From contig CM077672.1 of the NCBI GenBank assembly GCA_039707655.1, forward strand, positions 193,668,037 to 193,732,036: a DNA stretch of 64,000 bases. Direction: 5' to 3'. The position numbers and the translations under genes are program-made. Numbering within the stretch: position 1 is the stretch's first letter; each line of letters begins with the position of its first letter. The notes beneath the pieces are model-generated. The model saw only the letters and a program-made list of their open reading frames with translations. It was not told the origin of the DNA and made no database searches. Shown one piece after another: positions 10,609 to 23,930 of the stretch. Origin of the DNA: Elymus sibiricus. Its lineage: Eukaryota > Streptophyta > Magnoliopsida > Poales > Poaceae.

Positions 10609-11520
10609 ATGGCCGGCAATGGAAAGAGCACCGCCGCTACGGCGGCTGAGGAGAAAGCAGCGAGCAAGAGGGGGCGGTGGATGCCCTCTACCATCACCGC
10701 CAGCAACATCGTTGAGCTTCAGGCGAGTGGGTACCTTCCGTCCACGAATGAGGTCAAATGCCGCTCGCCCCTCATCGGAGCCGAGATTCGCTCCGCCTCC
10801 CGAGTTCCAGAACCTCGGGAAGGCGAGTGAGTTGTGTTAATCCCCCACCTCATCCGAGGTTTGGGCTTTCCAATCCATCCATTCCTCCAGAGGTTCTATT
10901 CTTCTATGGGATCCAATTTCACCACCTGGTGCCCAACTCCATCCTCCCTATCGTCTTTTACATCATCTTTTGAGAGGCATTCCTCTGCATAGAGCCCCAC
11001 TTTGGGCTTTGGCTCAAGTTGTTCTGTGTCAAACCACAGACCAACAGCCATCAGATCACAGAGTGTGAAGGAGCCATTATCAGCAAGCTTAATAAAGTCA
11101 AATGGATGTGTGGCAAATTCATTGAGACGGTGAAACAATGGCAAGAGGAGTGGTTCTTTATGGCTGACGTGCCATCGGGGGACAAGGAGGGAGTCCCCAC
11201 CTTCTCGGCAACACCTTTGAAGAGGCTGCACTCTTGGACCGCCAAGAGCCTCAACCGTGGGAACCAGGAGGAAGTTGCGGCACTCTAGGAACGGGTGAAA
11301 GTCCTTATCGGCGATGGTGTCACCCTAGTGGATGTGATCCACGTTATGCTCTATCGCATGGTCCAGCCCCTCTAGGCCCGAGCATCTCCACTGTGGAGGT
11401 ATCATCTAGAGAGCGAGGATTCGGTAATCCGAAGCCTCTATAGGGAGAAGGACCTCGGTGGGATGTTGACGATCCTCTTCAAGCCCTCGGCCAAGGAGAA
11501 CACGTTTCGGCCTGAGGGGG
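10609..11520 (+). pseudogene. Antisense accessory ORF of a gypsy element, Transposase_28-like domain, broken
   Basis: An ATG at 10609 opens a basic N-terminal segment, then a region of the 'putative gypsy type transposon' family (as I recall PF04195): HLIRGLGFPIHPF near 10845-10883, FYGIQFHHLVPNS near 10900-10938 and EPHFGLWLKLF near 10990-11022. Then follow GAIISKLNKVKW, ETVKQWQEEWFF and downstream helices. Such ORFs sit between pol and the 3' LTR of Tat-lineage gypsy elements, antisense to gag-pol; their function is unknown. Here the frame is broken by stops at 10828-10830, 10971-10973 and 11286-11288 and by a frame change near 10890. The homologous ORF at 27345-30533 is better preserved. 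It is cut at 11529 by the CACTA element. Confidence 0.7.
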
Positions 11521-11529
11521 ACAACATCG

Positions 11530-11760
11530 CACTACAAAAAAAACACTTCCGTGATGATACGTCTTTGTCACAGTAAGTCAAGTTTTCTGTCATGCATGTA
11601 CATCCGTGACAATTTTATGACAAAATCAAGATAGTCATACCTGTGCTGTCGTAGAAGTGTTCCAGGACAATACTAAAATTATCATCACGGAAGTGTCCAC
11701 TTCCACGATGAAAAATGTCGCGTCATGGAAGTGTTTTCGTCAAGGGTGACTGACACGTGG
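11530..11760 (-). repeat. CACTA terminal and subterminal repeats
   Basis: The terminal CACTACAAAAAAAACAC is followed by CTTCCGTGATGA, GTCACAGTAAG, TCATCACGGAAGTG, CACTTCCACGATGA and TCATGGAAGTG, inverted and direct copies of one transposase-binding-like motif. Confidence 0.75.
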
Positions 11761-11989
11761 CTTCCACCATAACGGGTCGCCGTTAAGCTATCGGGTCCGG
11801 TTTTGGATCCGATAACCCGTTAGCAGCCCTGACCAATGAGGATTTTCCACGTGTAAAATTCTCATTGGCCGAAGGAACCACGTGTCAGCTGGGCGTCGTA
11901 ACAGATGTCATTCCTCCAATGGACGAGATAGGCCTATGGAAATGTTACACGTGGCACGGCCCAACAGTGGCCCATTTAGGTTAAAAAGG

Positions 11990-12600
11990 CCGGCCCATTT
12001 GACTTGGTCAAAAGTTAGCAGGCCGGCCCATGGAAACCCTGTTAACGGCCTATTCGCATACAGCCCATTTACGGCCCGGGTACTCACGACCCGTTATGGC
12101 CTATCAAAATTCGACCCAGTAGCGTCAGGTGCGCCGTCCCATATGATTCCAACCTGTTCTCACTTTCGGCCCATCTATGGCCCATGACGTCTTTCAGCCC
12201 ATATGAGGCCTTTTGTATCTTTGGGCCCATTGACGGCCCGTGGTGATTCTGGCCCATCATGAATAGTAAAGTGCTTTGAGCCCATTTAAGGGCCCATGAT
12301 TCAGTTGGGCTGTTTCCAGTCGGTGTTCTTTTTCGGCCTTCTAAGGGCCCATAAATTATTGGGCTCATTTCCGGCCCTCGATTACTTACGGTCCGTTACT
12401 GGCCTGTTATGTTAATGGGCCAAATTGAGCCAGTGGTTACAATCGGCCCGTTTGTGGTTTGCTAACCCATTGGGCCATTTTTAGCCTGTCATGTTTTCCG
12501 GCCCATTAACAACCCGTTATACCTGTCGATAGAATTAAGCCTGTGATGACTTTCGGCCTGTTAACGGCCCGTTATGCTACGGGCCCTTAAACCGACTAAC
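11990..12600. repeat. GGCCCAT/CGGCCCGT-rich subterminal region of the CACTA element
   Basis: Motifs such as GGCCCATTTACGGCCCG and GTTA(A/T)GGCC recur every 20-50 bp throughout. The same style continues at 31606-31800 beyond the gypsy insertion, linking the two flanks as one element. Confidence 0.65.
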
Positions 12601-12602
12601 GG

Positions 12603-13085
12603 TGTCCTGGATTAGGGGGTGAAAACCTAGCCGGCCCGTCTCCTTGGTTGGGCCAATATGCCCTCGTACGTGATCAAGATGGATTCCGGAGGCCGTACAC
12701 GGGAGACGTGATCGAGGCTGTCTCTACCGAAGACTTGTAAAACACTCCAAGACTTTTCCAGCCGCCTTACTCCTAGATACCGAATTTGTAACCCTAGATA
12801 CCCTCCTTGGCGTGTATATAAGCCACAAGGTTTAGCCCGTGGGGGACGAACGCAATATCGCTCACCTAGCCCTAGAAGTTAGACACATATTACGATCTCG
12901 AGGTAGATCAACTCTGTACTTGATACATCTCCATCAATATAAACAGAAGTAGGACGTAGGGTTTTACCTCCATTAAGAGGACCCGAACCTGGGTAAACAT
13001 CGTCCCCCTCGTCTCTGTTACCACCGATCCGAAATCCACAGCTCGGGACCCCCTAGCCCGAGGTCTGCCGGTTTTTACACCGACA
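12603..13085 (+). repeat. 5' LTR of the Fatima-like element
   Basis: 483 bp, TG...CA, same length as the 3' LTR and closely similar by eye. TATATAAG at 12815-12822 is the likely promoter TATA box. Confidence 0.88.
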
Positions 13086-13132
13086 CTGGTGCTTTCATTG
13101 AGAGTTCCGCTGTGTGATCACCAGAAGGATTG

Positions 13133-16100
13133 ATGGCTCACCTGCAAATCAACTGCGCCAACGGCCACGGGGACGTTTATGCCCCCGGCCAGCTTTTCGT
13201 CTTCGGCAGCATGGTATTTTGCGCCGACTCGATAGGTCACCTGACCTCTGTCGAGAACTATGCCACAGGTCGGATCGTGACTTTCGGTGGCCTTCAGTAC
13301 ACTGCGGATTCCCGTGGCGAACTCATCCTATCGGGATGGACTCCCAGCCGGATCGAGAGCTCGGCCGGTTCTGGAGGCTCGACTCCGGAACCAAACTCTG
13401 TCATGGTGCCTCTTGAGACCCCTGACGCCGCCGCTCCGGCCAGTCTCTCCCCGATCACCAGTCGGGAGATAGATCCGGCTCTCACTCCCGAAATTGCGCC
13501 GGTGCCAGAATTGATTTCGGCGCAGAACCCGGAATTATGTTCAGATTCCCGTCGCTCCAAAAACGCATCCGTTTACACGCCGGGTGTACTTCGAATCAGC
13601 CCTGCCTATGGCGCATCCATGAATCCCGAAGAGTTATCTCACCTCGATGAGATGCTTGACCGCATTCGGAGCATGTCCATCTCGGACGGCAAGACTTGGG
13701 TTTACAATCAGATCGGACTTAAAGCCGACGATAGGAAAATTTACATCCCACCCACCACCCACCTAGTCGCCACGATCGATGATTTAACCGACGTGTTGGA
13801 CTACGGCGAACCCTCAGACATGGAGGAAGATGCTGATGGCCCCATCGAGAACACCTTGCCCCCGGTAAACGTAGGCAGGTGGACCGCCACGTCCACCTAT
13901 GATGTTTACATGGTGGACACCCCCAAATCCCCTCCAAGATGTCGGCGAAGGCGCTGAAGGGGCAATAATGGGGAACCCAGTGGCAATGACGCGACAGCCA
14001 ATAACGGCGACACGGAGGACGGCGATGCTGATAACCACGAGGAGGACGTTCAAGCCTCCCTAGTAAGGAACGACACACCAGACCGACCTCTTAGGGACTC
14101 AGATCCCGATGATCTCTTCGAAGGGCCCGACGACAACTACATGCCGGAATCCGAGGAGGACGAGAGCCTCGGCACCGAGGACTACATCATCCCTGAAGAC
14201 CCTTTCGAACAAGAGCGCTTCCGGCGACCCCTCGTTGTGACGGCCCGGAGTTTAAAGCGCAAGCAGCAGCAGCTGCAGGCCAACACCGATGCACTAAATG
14301 AAAAGTGGATCGAAGTACTCTCCGCCGATCAAGACATGGAGAACCGACGCCATAGTGCACCGAAATCATACCCACATAGGCGTCTGTTACCGGAGTTCGA
14401 CGAGGAGCCGGGACAGGCCAAGACGAGAAGACCCCGGTGAACGGCCACCTCCACGCCATCATGGCAAAGACCCCATAGACTACCTAGATCCTCATGACGC
14501 TAGACGTCGTATTGAGGAAAAAAGGGCTCGCCCTCGGTACATCTACGGATCAAGGAGACGTGCGCCCGCTGGGCCTGACGGCTACAATGCCTGGGTGGAC
14601 AGGAACGGCCGTGCCCGAGATCAAGCCTACTCACAGCTTTCCCCCGACCTCTGACGAGATGCTCCTCGGTCCCGAGGTCCGGCTCACCCAATCTGCTTTA
14701 CAGACAGGGTGATGGAACATCAATTCCCGGAAGGGTTTAAAACCATCAACATAGAATCATACGATGGTACCACGGACCCAGCAGTTTGGATCGAAGATTT
14801 CCTCCTGCATATACACATGGCCAATGGAGATGATCTCCATGCCATTAAATATCTGCCGCTCAAGCTAAAGGGGCCGGCGAGGCACTGGCTTAACAGCCTC
14901 CCTCCTCACTCTATCGGTAGCTGGGAGGCCCTAGAAGACGCTTTTCATGCAAACTTCCGGGGCACATATGTCCGACCTCCGGACGCTGATGACCTCAGCC
15001 GTGTCACCCAGCTGCCAGGCGAATCAGCCCGGAAATTCTGGAACAGGTTCCTCACCAAGAAGAACCAGATCATGGACTGCTCCGAAGCCGAGGCCATCAC
15101 CGCATTTAAAAACAATATTCGAGATGAATGGTTGGCTCGACAACTCGGCTAGGATAAGCCGAGAACTATGGCTGCCCTGACCTCACTGATGACTCGCTTT
15201 TGTGCGGGAGAAGATAGCTGGCTCACCCGAAGTACTCATAACGGCGAGGTAGGCACCTCGGAAACCCACGACGCCAATGGAAAACCAAAGCGCAACAAAA
15301 ATAAGCACATGTACAAAAATGGCGGAAGCGACACTGAAGACGCCGCGGTCAACGCAGGATTCACCGGACCTAAATCCGGGCAGAAAAGAAAACCCTTTAA
15401 AGGGAACAAAGACGGACCTAGCCAGCTTGATAGGTTCCTGGACTGCCCATGTGGGATTCACAGAACTCAGGAAAAACCAGCAACCCACACTAATAGGAAT
15501 TGCTGGGTCTTTAAACAAGCCGACAAGATAGCGGCAGAGGGTCAGAGTAAAACCCAACACCGCAGCGACGACGAGGATGAACCTCGGCAGCCCAATAATG
15601 GAGGCCAAAAGAAATTTCCTAACAAGGTAACAGAGGTCAATATGATCTATACCACCCACATCCCTAAAAGGGAGAGGAAGTGTGTACTTCGGGACGTATA
15701 CGCGCTGGAGCCAGTCACCCCGAAGTATAACCCATGGTCGGCTTACCCGATCACTTTCGACAAGCACGATCATCCGACCAGCATCAGGCACGACGGATCG
15801 GCGACACTCGTCCAAGACCCTATCATTGATGGTTATTATCTAACACGCGTCCTAATGGACGGGGGAAGCAGCCTTAACCTCATCTACGAGGACACAGTGC
15901 GGAAGATGGGCATCGACTCATCTCGGATCAAGTCGAGCTCTACCACCTTTAAAGGTGTCATTCCGGGCGTCGAAGCCTGTTGTACCAGAACGGTCACCCT
16001 AGAGGTAGTCTTCAGTTCGCCCGAGAACTTCAGAAGCGAAGACTTAATCTTCGATATCGTACCCTTCCGGAGTGGATACCATGCGCTCTTAGGGCGCACA

Positions 16101-16352
16101 GCCTTCGCACGCTTCAACGCAGTCCCGCATTATGCCTACCTCAAGCTCAAAATGCCGGGACCTAACGGCGTCATCACAGTCAACGGTAACACAGAACGTT
16201 CACTCCGGACAGAGGAACAGACCGCGGCTTTTGCAGCCGAGGTTCAAGCGTCCGAGGAGGCAGCCCGCAGCGATAAACGCGCCGCCCGCTCTTTGAAGCG
16301 CGACCGGGCTGCACAAATCGACCTCGGCCAGTTACCCTCGCACCCGAAATAG
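13133..16352 (+). pseudogene. gypsy gag-protease polyprotein, broken by stops and a frameshift
   Basis: The ATG at 13133 lies 48 bp after the 5' LTR and starts an N-terminal Gag segment (MAHLQINCANGH). A capsid-type Retrotrans_gag domain follows at about 14700-15150, with WIEDFL, LKGPARHWLNSLP and WEALEDAFHANFRGTY. A Cys/His-containing zinc-knuckle-like segment (CPCGIH...CWVF) is near 15447-15512. The pepsin-type protease active site VLMDGG is near 15849-15866. Visible lesions are stops at 13955-13957, 14652-14654 and 15150-15152, and a frame change near 14420. The final stop is 16350-16352. Gag would form the particle and the protease would mature it. No pol domain follows. Confidence 0.85.
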
Positions 16353-16455
16353 GGATGCGTGCTCCTCGTGTGCCCTCTCTGGAGTGGGCACTACGTTCCC
16401 AGAGTGCATAACTTCGCACTCAAAATTCCCTGGGACGTCGAGGAGCCAGAACAAT
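16353..16455 (+). other. Residual gypsy sequence before the copia insertion
   Basis: Short noncoding remainder of the Fatima-like element. Its last five bases, acaat (16451-16455), are the left target duplication of the copia element. Confidence 0.7.
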
Positions 16456-16662
16456 CGTTGGGGAACGCAGCAGAAAACAAAAAATTTCCGACCTACGCAC
16501 CAGCCCAGGACCACTATGGAGACTGCATACAAGGTTTGATCATTATCGTTACCGACTCGTAGCGCAGCGGAAGTAGAGTCGATGACGATTGGCGGTGCAG
16601 ATCCCCGCAGCTAGGATTTTACAACCTCCCAACCGCGAGGATGTATACCCTCATCTGCCCCG

Positions 16663-16814
16663 CGGACAGCCCTCCGGGAGGCAGTCACACAGTCCCCCGG
16701 ACGGTGTCGCGGACAGCCCTTCGGGAGGACCTCCGAAACTCGGACTGTCACTCGGACAGCCCTCCGGGAGGACCTCCAAAACTCGGACGGTCACATGGAC
16801 AGCCCTTCGGGAGG
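16663..16814. repeat. Four copies of CGGACAGCCCTCCGGGAGG in the LTR
   Basis: Copies start near 16663, 16710, 16753 and 16796, spaced 43-47 bp, with CCCTCCGGGAGG or CCCTTCGGGAGG forming an inverted repeat in each. The same array is at 24138-24289 in the other LTR. Confidence 0.8.
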
Positions 16815-17038
16815 CACTCTCGAACTAAGACCGAAACTACGATCTCTCTACAGAGTTGCACACATACGGTGTCATCTATCCGGTAGGGCTTCGCCGTCCA
16901 GAACTAGTTCCTGCCGGAACCCAGACAGCCTTTCGGCTCTACGAAACTATTTCGCTGGGAGGGAGAGAAGAATGCCAGATCATGCATGGCTTTGTGTATG
17001 AGAGCAAGAGTGTGTCTTATGGCAGCCCACACACCCCC

Positions 17039-17046
17039 TATTTATA
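17039..17046 (-). promoter_or_regulatory. TATA box of the copia LTR
   Basis: TATAAATA on the minus strand within CCTATAAATAGG; conserved at 24514-24521 in the other LTR. Confidence 0.55.
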
Positions 17047-18617
17047 GGAAACCCAAGGGGTAGGGTGGTTTTACAACAAAACCCAAAACCCACATGGAAA
17101 GGAGTCCTTCCCAAGGACCTAAAAGGTGAAACCAAGGAACAAGGGGGACTCCATGAAGGAGTCCACCATGTGGCCGGCCACACCCTCATGTGGGGCCCAA
17201 AATTGGCCCCTATCCATCCATCTCATCCCCAAGATCTTTTGGAGCAAAGCCCCAAAAGGTGGCTTTCCAAAAATATCCCAAAAAGCACTTTCACTATTCA
17301 CGACGACATTTTTCAGCGTCTGATCGAACTGAAAATATTCATGTGGGCTTAGAACAATTCTAGTACCCACCAAAATAATTTTCAACGCGAGCCGGAACAA
17401 TTCCGGTTTAGTGATTTCATCTGCGAAAAGCATCTAAAGCGGTTTCGACAGCTCCGGAACATTTCCGGTTTTCATCCCGGAAAATTCCAGAAAGTTTCCA
17501 GAATGATTCTGTCACCCTCCAAGAATTATCAGGCATGTGCCAAAACCAATTTGACTTTATGGTATCCTCTGAAACAACTTTTTAGTTTCACCGGAACTCA
17601 TCCGGTGACCTCTCTGCGGAACTTTTCCGCTGTCCGAAACTTTTCCGGCGTCCGAAACTTTTTCGGTGATTTTCTCTCAGACTCCCTGTCTAGTATTCAG
17701 CAGATAGATGACCCTTAAGCGTGTGACCCTATAGGTTTGGTGAAGCATAGACATGACCCGGAACCCCTTCCGGTCAATGATCAACATCGGAGCCGTGGAC
17801 ACCCATATCGATCCCTATACCCACACGAATAAATATTCGAGTGAACCTCCAGTTGCCGTGAGCTATTCCTGTTGCTTCGCGATATGTTACAATTACCCGA
17901 GGTGAGAAACATCGGCATCCTCGTGGATCAACACTTGTCCACAATGCCAGTTACCTCGTTGCCGGTATTGTTCTCTTTTCTCGTTCCCGTGTTCTGGCAT
18001 CCCTGTGATCAAATCACCCTGTGTCTGGCCAGACGATGATGGATACCGTAACACCGAGAGGGCCCAGAGATATCTCTCCATTGTCGGAGGAGCAAATCCC
18101 AATCTTGAGCTATCAAGTCCCTTGACATACTTTTCCATGAACCCGTAAGCCGCCGTAATAGCCACCCATTTACGGATGACGTTTAACAAACCCCAAAGTT
18201 CATGAAGCAAGCATGAAGAAACTCGACACTCTCATGGTCTAAGGAATTATGCAAACATTAACTTCTCTGTGTTATTAACCATAAACTTATGACGAATGTA
18301 TCTCATAGCATAACATCAATCGGGTCGATTCAACACAAGTGTTCTACCAACAATTGTGCCCTCAAAATTGCCGGCATAGCCATGCCCATGATCAGGAAAA
18401 CGGGATCATCATGCAATACTTGAGCCAGTCATAGAGGCTTGACTAGGAATACATTTTACCGTTTATTATCCCACACGTGCATATGAGTCTTCCTCCGAGC
18501 CTCGTGGTTATTGTAGACTCGAGAACCATAGCAGTTATAGCATGGAACATAAACCTAATTATGAACAGGGAGATAATCAATAACATTTATTATTGCCTCT
18601 AGGGCATATCTCCTACA

Positions 18618-21600
18618 GACTCCCACTTGAACTAGAGTCAATAATCTAGTCAATGCTAATGCACTTTACACCTATGGCATACTGGTGTAAAATATGCTTC
18701 GCATGTGGTATAGCCTGATGTCCAACGGATCTGATGACTTCAGCTCTGTGTGTAACTTTGCATATCCTTGCGTTTTCACGCTTTCACAAAATTCATATTT
18801 TGTCTAGACTTGGCCTTGCATATGTGTGAATCATTGGTCGAAACCTGATTCCTCAGACTGAGCTATGGAGCAACTATCTGCAATAGTGTCCCATAGACCA
18901 AAGTCATCTTGGAACCATACTAAGTTCATGAATGAACTATATGATTCAACAACCTCTTTATCGCTTCTTAAGCATCAACATACTTAGCCTTTGTTATAGA
19001 ATTCGCCACAGTATCTTGTTTGGAACAATTTCCAACTACCGTGCCACCATATTGTGTATCACACAAAACCCTCAATTTAAATCGAAAATCGCATGGAGCA
19101 TTGATGAAGACTGTATCGATGTAATCACTTACAACGAGCACTTCATAATCTCTACTTGCGAGAAAACATGTCATCAGCACTACTCTTAGCACTTAATGAC
19201 ATCTTTCACTGTTGTCCCATGATCAGTACTTTGATCACTATGGTATCTATACTCGCAATAACTTTGGAGTATTGGACATATCTGTTTGTTTTTACATACC
19301 ATGGAATACATGGTTAATCCAAACACAAGAGTGTGTGGAATCTCCATCATGTATTTTACTCATCAGTGTTTTGGGACACCGAGTCTTGCAAAAACTCTTT
19401 CCATGTGACTTCGGCAAGAATCACTCCTTGGCGTTTTAAATGCTAAAAGGTTTTAGCATCTTGTCAATATGTATTCATTGCTTAGCCCCATTAGGTAAAT
19501 CTATCTCCATAGATCATCATGCCTAATATTGAGGCTATTTAGCCTAAGCACTTCATTGAAAAACTATTTTCAAATGAAGTCCTAATTCGTGTCAAGAAAT
19601 TTATTTCCAATTAACAATGTGTTAAGTACACAAGGTTTTTAGAAATATTATTATGCTCCCACTTACTTTCTTGAATCACAAGCATCTTCGATACCCATTT
19701 GATGAAGTCAAACCCCCTTGACCATTTCATCAAAAACGAAGATTCCAACTCCACTTTGCTCTCTTCTGTCCATCGCTGGAACTCTGAAGTTTGCATACTT
19801 ACTAGCATCCTCTGGATCGACAAATTACTTTGGACTGTATCACATACAAGTCCTAGGTTTCATTTCCATCAGATGGAAATCTTTTTGTCATCCATGTTTC
19901 ATATCTCATGATTGAAATATGTATTAATTGCTAGTTCAACCCGAACCGACTTCAAGCATCGCTACGGTGAGACAATCTCATCGTAGTCAACTCCTTGAAC
20001 TTGTTATGGCAACAAGTCGAGCTTTATGGATAAAACATTTTATCCGTATCAGTATTTAGTTCCATAAATATTCGTTAGACTCTAAGTCTTCCGAAAGGTG
20101 TATCAAGATTTTAATCTCGAATCACTTATATGGAAACTATCTCGGATTGTATTGGCATTTAGCCAATTCCGGAGTCAGGGCCCATCAATGCTTCCTTGTG
20201 TATTGTAGGTATACTGTTGTCTAACAACAATATCTCGTTTGTGCACCTGATAGGTTTGCACGAGCTTTGCCTATGTGGTTCAGCTGCAAGTTCGACCGAA
20301 GTCCATACATTTTATTGTAGAGACTTCCGTATCAGTCGCAGTAGGAAACTCCGGAATCAATTCCAAGGTTTCTTTCCTTTGATCTGATGACGAAGATACT
20401 GGTTATCTCGTCGAGTTGCACTGTCCTCCCACTCACCTTTTGAAAGAACTATTCTCTTTAAAAGCATACCGTTTTGCGGCAAAACCCTTTGCCTCGGTAT
20501 AGTGGTGGGGGAATACCCAATGACTTGGGATAACCTTACAAAGTAGCACTTGTCTGATTTGGAATAGGTTTGTAACCTTTTACACAAGCCCCATATTCCA
20601 AATGTTTAAGAAAAGATATAACATGGTTGGGCGTACCACACCATGGCGTCATTTCAACAGACCTGATGGAGCTCTTTTCAGTGTAAAAGCCGCAGTCTCT
20701 AAAGCATCACTCTATAAAAGGGATAATGGCAAATTTATTTATGTCATCTTTGATCTTACCATGTCATAAATGGTTCGATTACATCTTCACGGACTTTTCA
20801 CTTGCAGTGGTGTTCCGGGAGGTGCAAGTTATGAAACCCCTTTCATAACTCATCAGATATTCGCTAAACTCGTAACTCGAATATTCCTTTCTGCAATCGA
20901 ATTGTAGAAACATAATTTTCTTGTTACAATAACTTCTACTTCATTTTTGAAAACCTTATGAATGAATTCAAAAGATCCAGACTTCGTCTCAACAAGTAAA
21001 TATCCATATATCTACTTGAGTCATTTATGAAGATAGATAAATCCACTACTTGCAACAACATTTATGGGACTACACACATCACAATGTATGATCACCAATA
21101 TGTTCTTTGCTCGTTCCTTATGGCCTGTGAACGGTATTTCAGTCACTTCACTTTTTAGAGGAAAGTTGCAAGTGTCAGATGATTCAAAATCAAACGACTT
21201 CAAAATCCATCATAATGGAATTTTCCATGCGGGTTTCTCCAATGTGACCAAATGCAGTGCCACACTTGTGTGGTATTCTTTTAGTCTTGCGACATTTAGC
21301 GTCAGTGTTATGGATGTATCATATTTTCCATCAATATTCGTAACATACATCACATCTAGGATGGAAGCATGGCCCTTCATGTTATTCATAATACTGAACA
21401 ACAATTGTTGTTTTATGAACAACTCTTTTGCAACAAACATTGTGCAATGGGCTAGAGTGTATGAAACTCTAAAATGAATTATGAAAGTAAACCCAGAGGT
21501 AATGTATTATTATCAATATTCATGACACATGTCTCATTCATAATGAAAGTATGGCCCTTGTGTTATTCATAACACCGAACATTAAAAGTTCTCTTATGAA

Positions 21601-23930
21601 CAACCTTCTTGCAAGATACCTTATGCAAAGGGCTAGAGTGTAAAACTCTAAATGAATTATGAAAATAAATACATAGGTAATACACCGATGGAAGGCATAG
21701 TAACATTTACTATGTTCCCTGCGTGTATCTAAACCTCATTCCTGGCTAGTCTTTCAGGCCATAGTAGTTCTTACATTGAGTTGCAACAGAATGCAATCGA
21801 GCGGGTATCTTTGTGATTAACTCACAATACCCAAGAATTAGTGATTAACATGTTTAACCATAATTCCCAAGAACTATATCTTTGACCAGCCTTCTATACA
21901 TCAAAAACTTGTATGACATTCATACATGAGCAGGATATTCCAGTCTTCTTTCCTTTTGCCTTTATACTTCTAACAGTTTAACTTTCAGTATTTCTCCTAC
22001 TCTCAGAAGAAGCACCCAACTTAAGAGTGGCGTTAGCCCCGGACTTCCTAGGCGTGAAAGTCTCACTAACACCCTTTGGACACTTCCTTTCTCTTTAAGT
22101 TGTTGTTTTATTCACCTTTCATCATATGATAGGCGTTCTCCTGGATCCCTCTCTTATCAGTCTAATGCATAGTAAACTCCTTTACTAACAGTTTGCAAAC
22201 AAAAATTGCTTTGGATATCTCATATCTTTTAGCCTTTGTCTTTCTCTGAAAATGATTTTCAGATTCCATGAATATCACATAACTATCCAAACTTTCGAAG
22301 TTCGGGTCTCATGGAAGCAAACATATTGCACTTTGACTGAAAAGGAATTCTAGCTTTTGGATCGAAGGACGAGAGTCACATGATCCATAGCATTAGCGGG
22401 AGAATACCGAAAGCATGCGATAGGACAAAGTCCTTCTCGGCACTCTTGAGGACAATCCTCATATTACGTTACCAATCGTAAAGTTTTAACCAGATATTTA
22501 ACAGCTTATTCAATATTAATTGGGAAGGTGGAAACGCGAGCCATTCTTCTACAACTTTTATGCAAATCACACTTAGACAGTGTTCAAAATTAATTGCACT
22601 GAGATTTAAACAAGTTAATTCTACAGTGCGCTCCCACTCAAATCAATATCTCTCATAATTGATTGTGAGTGATACAAGACCCGCATTGTCATTCAACGCC
22701 ATTGAACGAGATGAACACTGATGGCGCGAACTTCAATCGGTAGGCAAACTTGCCGATCACATCTCTATGTGATTCTTGTTCATCTTTCGATGCATGTGTT
22801 CCGAGCTCAGGTAGATCCTTCCAGAACGTCAAGACAACCAAGTGATCTCGCTGCGAGGTCTCAACTCACCCGCCTCACAATTCTCTAATCGTTCGTACCC
22901 AGGGAGATCCTGTGATACCCCGAAAAGTTAGGTGCCGTGACGGTGCAACACTTGGGAGAACACTAACTACTTGATATTTTTGTGAGAGATCACCCAAATA
23001 AAAGCGACTACCGCGCAATCAAGAAGGGTGCATCGTAAGGGATAAACATCTCAGGCAATTCATAATAGCATGATATGGTATAGCCCTTTCTGACGGAGAA
23101 GCCTTTCATTTCTTCGTCTTCGGCATTCGCGTCGGTGTTCACCTTCGCGAAGATTGCCACCACCTTGTCGATGCATCAGATAATATTGCTATCTCTATAG
23201 CTAATAAAATAATGCATTACAACAAGGTTGACACGCAGGTCATTAAAGTGACAATCATATGGCTCCAGCCATCATGCCGAATCATGACACGCAGGTCATG
23301 TTAATTTACATTATATAGTCATCTCATACATAATCAAATTAAATATGAGTACTGCTATACCACATCATATGCACATCTCATGTCATCCTGCAAAACCAAG
23401 TTAGACGCCTCTAATCGGTTTATACAAGATTTTATTTTACGTGGCTTCTAAGGTTTCGAAACAAAACCGAAGCTACCAACGTCCATCATCAAGCATGATA
23501 ATCCAAGTCGCTAGATTAACATTGCGGGGTGTATGAAACACGAGATAATAAAATCTCGAGCCCCATACTAAACTTCGTCATACGCGTGACCCCCGTGCAG
23601 ATCATATCTGCATTGCCCTTTCGTCTGCGAAATTTCATCTTTCTTTTTAACTACGGTGGAATTCAATGAACTGTTAGCACTTCGTTGATCAATCAGGATC
23701 GCGGATTGCCAGAACATTGAAACTCCACCATACTGTTATCAAGATCAGAAATATGCAAATTCCAGGGAAGCAACAAGAACATCGGGTAACAGATTTCATC
23801 TGCTACCCGCACAAATAATTTTCAGTAATAGAACTCATCTACTACCTAATTATATTGTGCAATACCCATACATCTCTATGTATTCTAGATCACAACCTGC
23901 ATCTACACATAGCACGGCTCTTGATGCCAC
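18618..23930 (-). pseudogene. Decayed copia internal region (gag-pol remnants)
   Basis: Only short fragments of the copia polyprotein survive on the minus strand. About 21021-21203 resembles the GAG-pre-integrase/integrase zinc region (SFDFESSDTC...IIHCDVCSP), aligning with 560-700 of the first copia element. The block 21210-21440 is the upstream part. 19611-19823 matches the start of the reverse transcriptase. 18968-19192 has an RNase H-like SKQDTVANS segment. Stops and frame changes occur every few dozen codons, with intervening AT-rich segments of no recognisable coding. No functional product is possible. The contrast with the well-matched LTRs suggests the element was copied by enzymes supplied from elsewhere. 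Confidence 0.8.

Larger units (their letters stand above)
9498..11529 (-). mobile_element. Fatima-like gypsy element, reverse orientation, truncated
   Basis: The 3' LTR (9498-9966) and adjoining 3' region of a gypsy element, read on the minus strand. Outside the LTR, at 9967-9990, lies the reverse complement of GTTCAGGGGCTACTGACGA, matching the tract before the 3' LTR of the element at 12603-31605. The internal part carries the accessory ORF, which is on the plus strand here because it is antisense to the element. The element stops at 11529, where a CACTA element begins. Confidence 0.75.
16456..18617 (-). repeat. 3' LTR of the reverse copia element
   Basis: 2162 bp. Its outer end reads CGTTGGGG where the other LTR has TGTAGGGT. 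It holds a four-copy CGGACAGCCC repeat (16663-16814) and a minus-strand TATAAATA (17039-17046). It differs from its partner at scattered sites, for example at its outer tip and near 17775-17815. Confidence 0.92.

Noticed and set aside
15150..15152. Readthrough stop between gag and protease
   Set aside because: It lies inside the gag domain, not at its end, and other stops and a frameshift are present. Simple decay is more likely.
15183..15815. Minus-strand ORF of 210 codons opposite the gypsy gag-protease
   Set aside because: Shadow of the gag-protease coding sequence; no recognisable domain.
13133..16352. Bacterial-style operon or defence system
   Set aside because: All coding sequence here is eukaryotic retroelement gag and protease. 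Nothing in the window suggests prokaryotic DNA.
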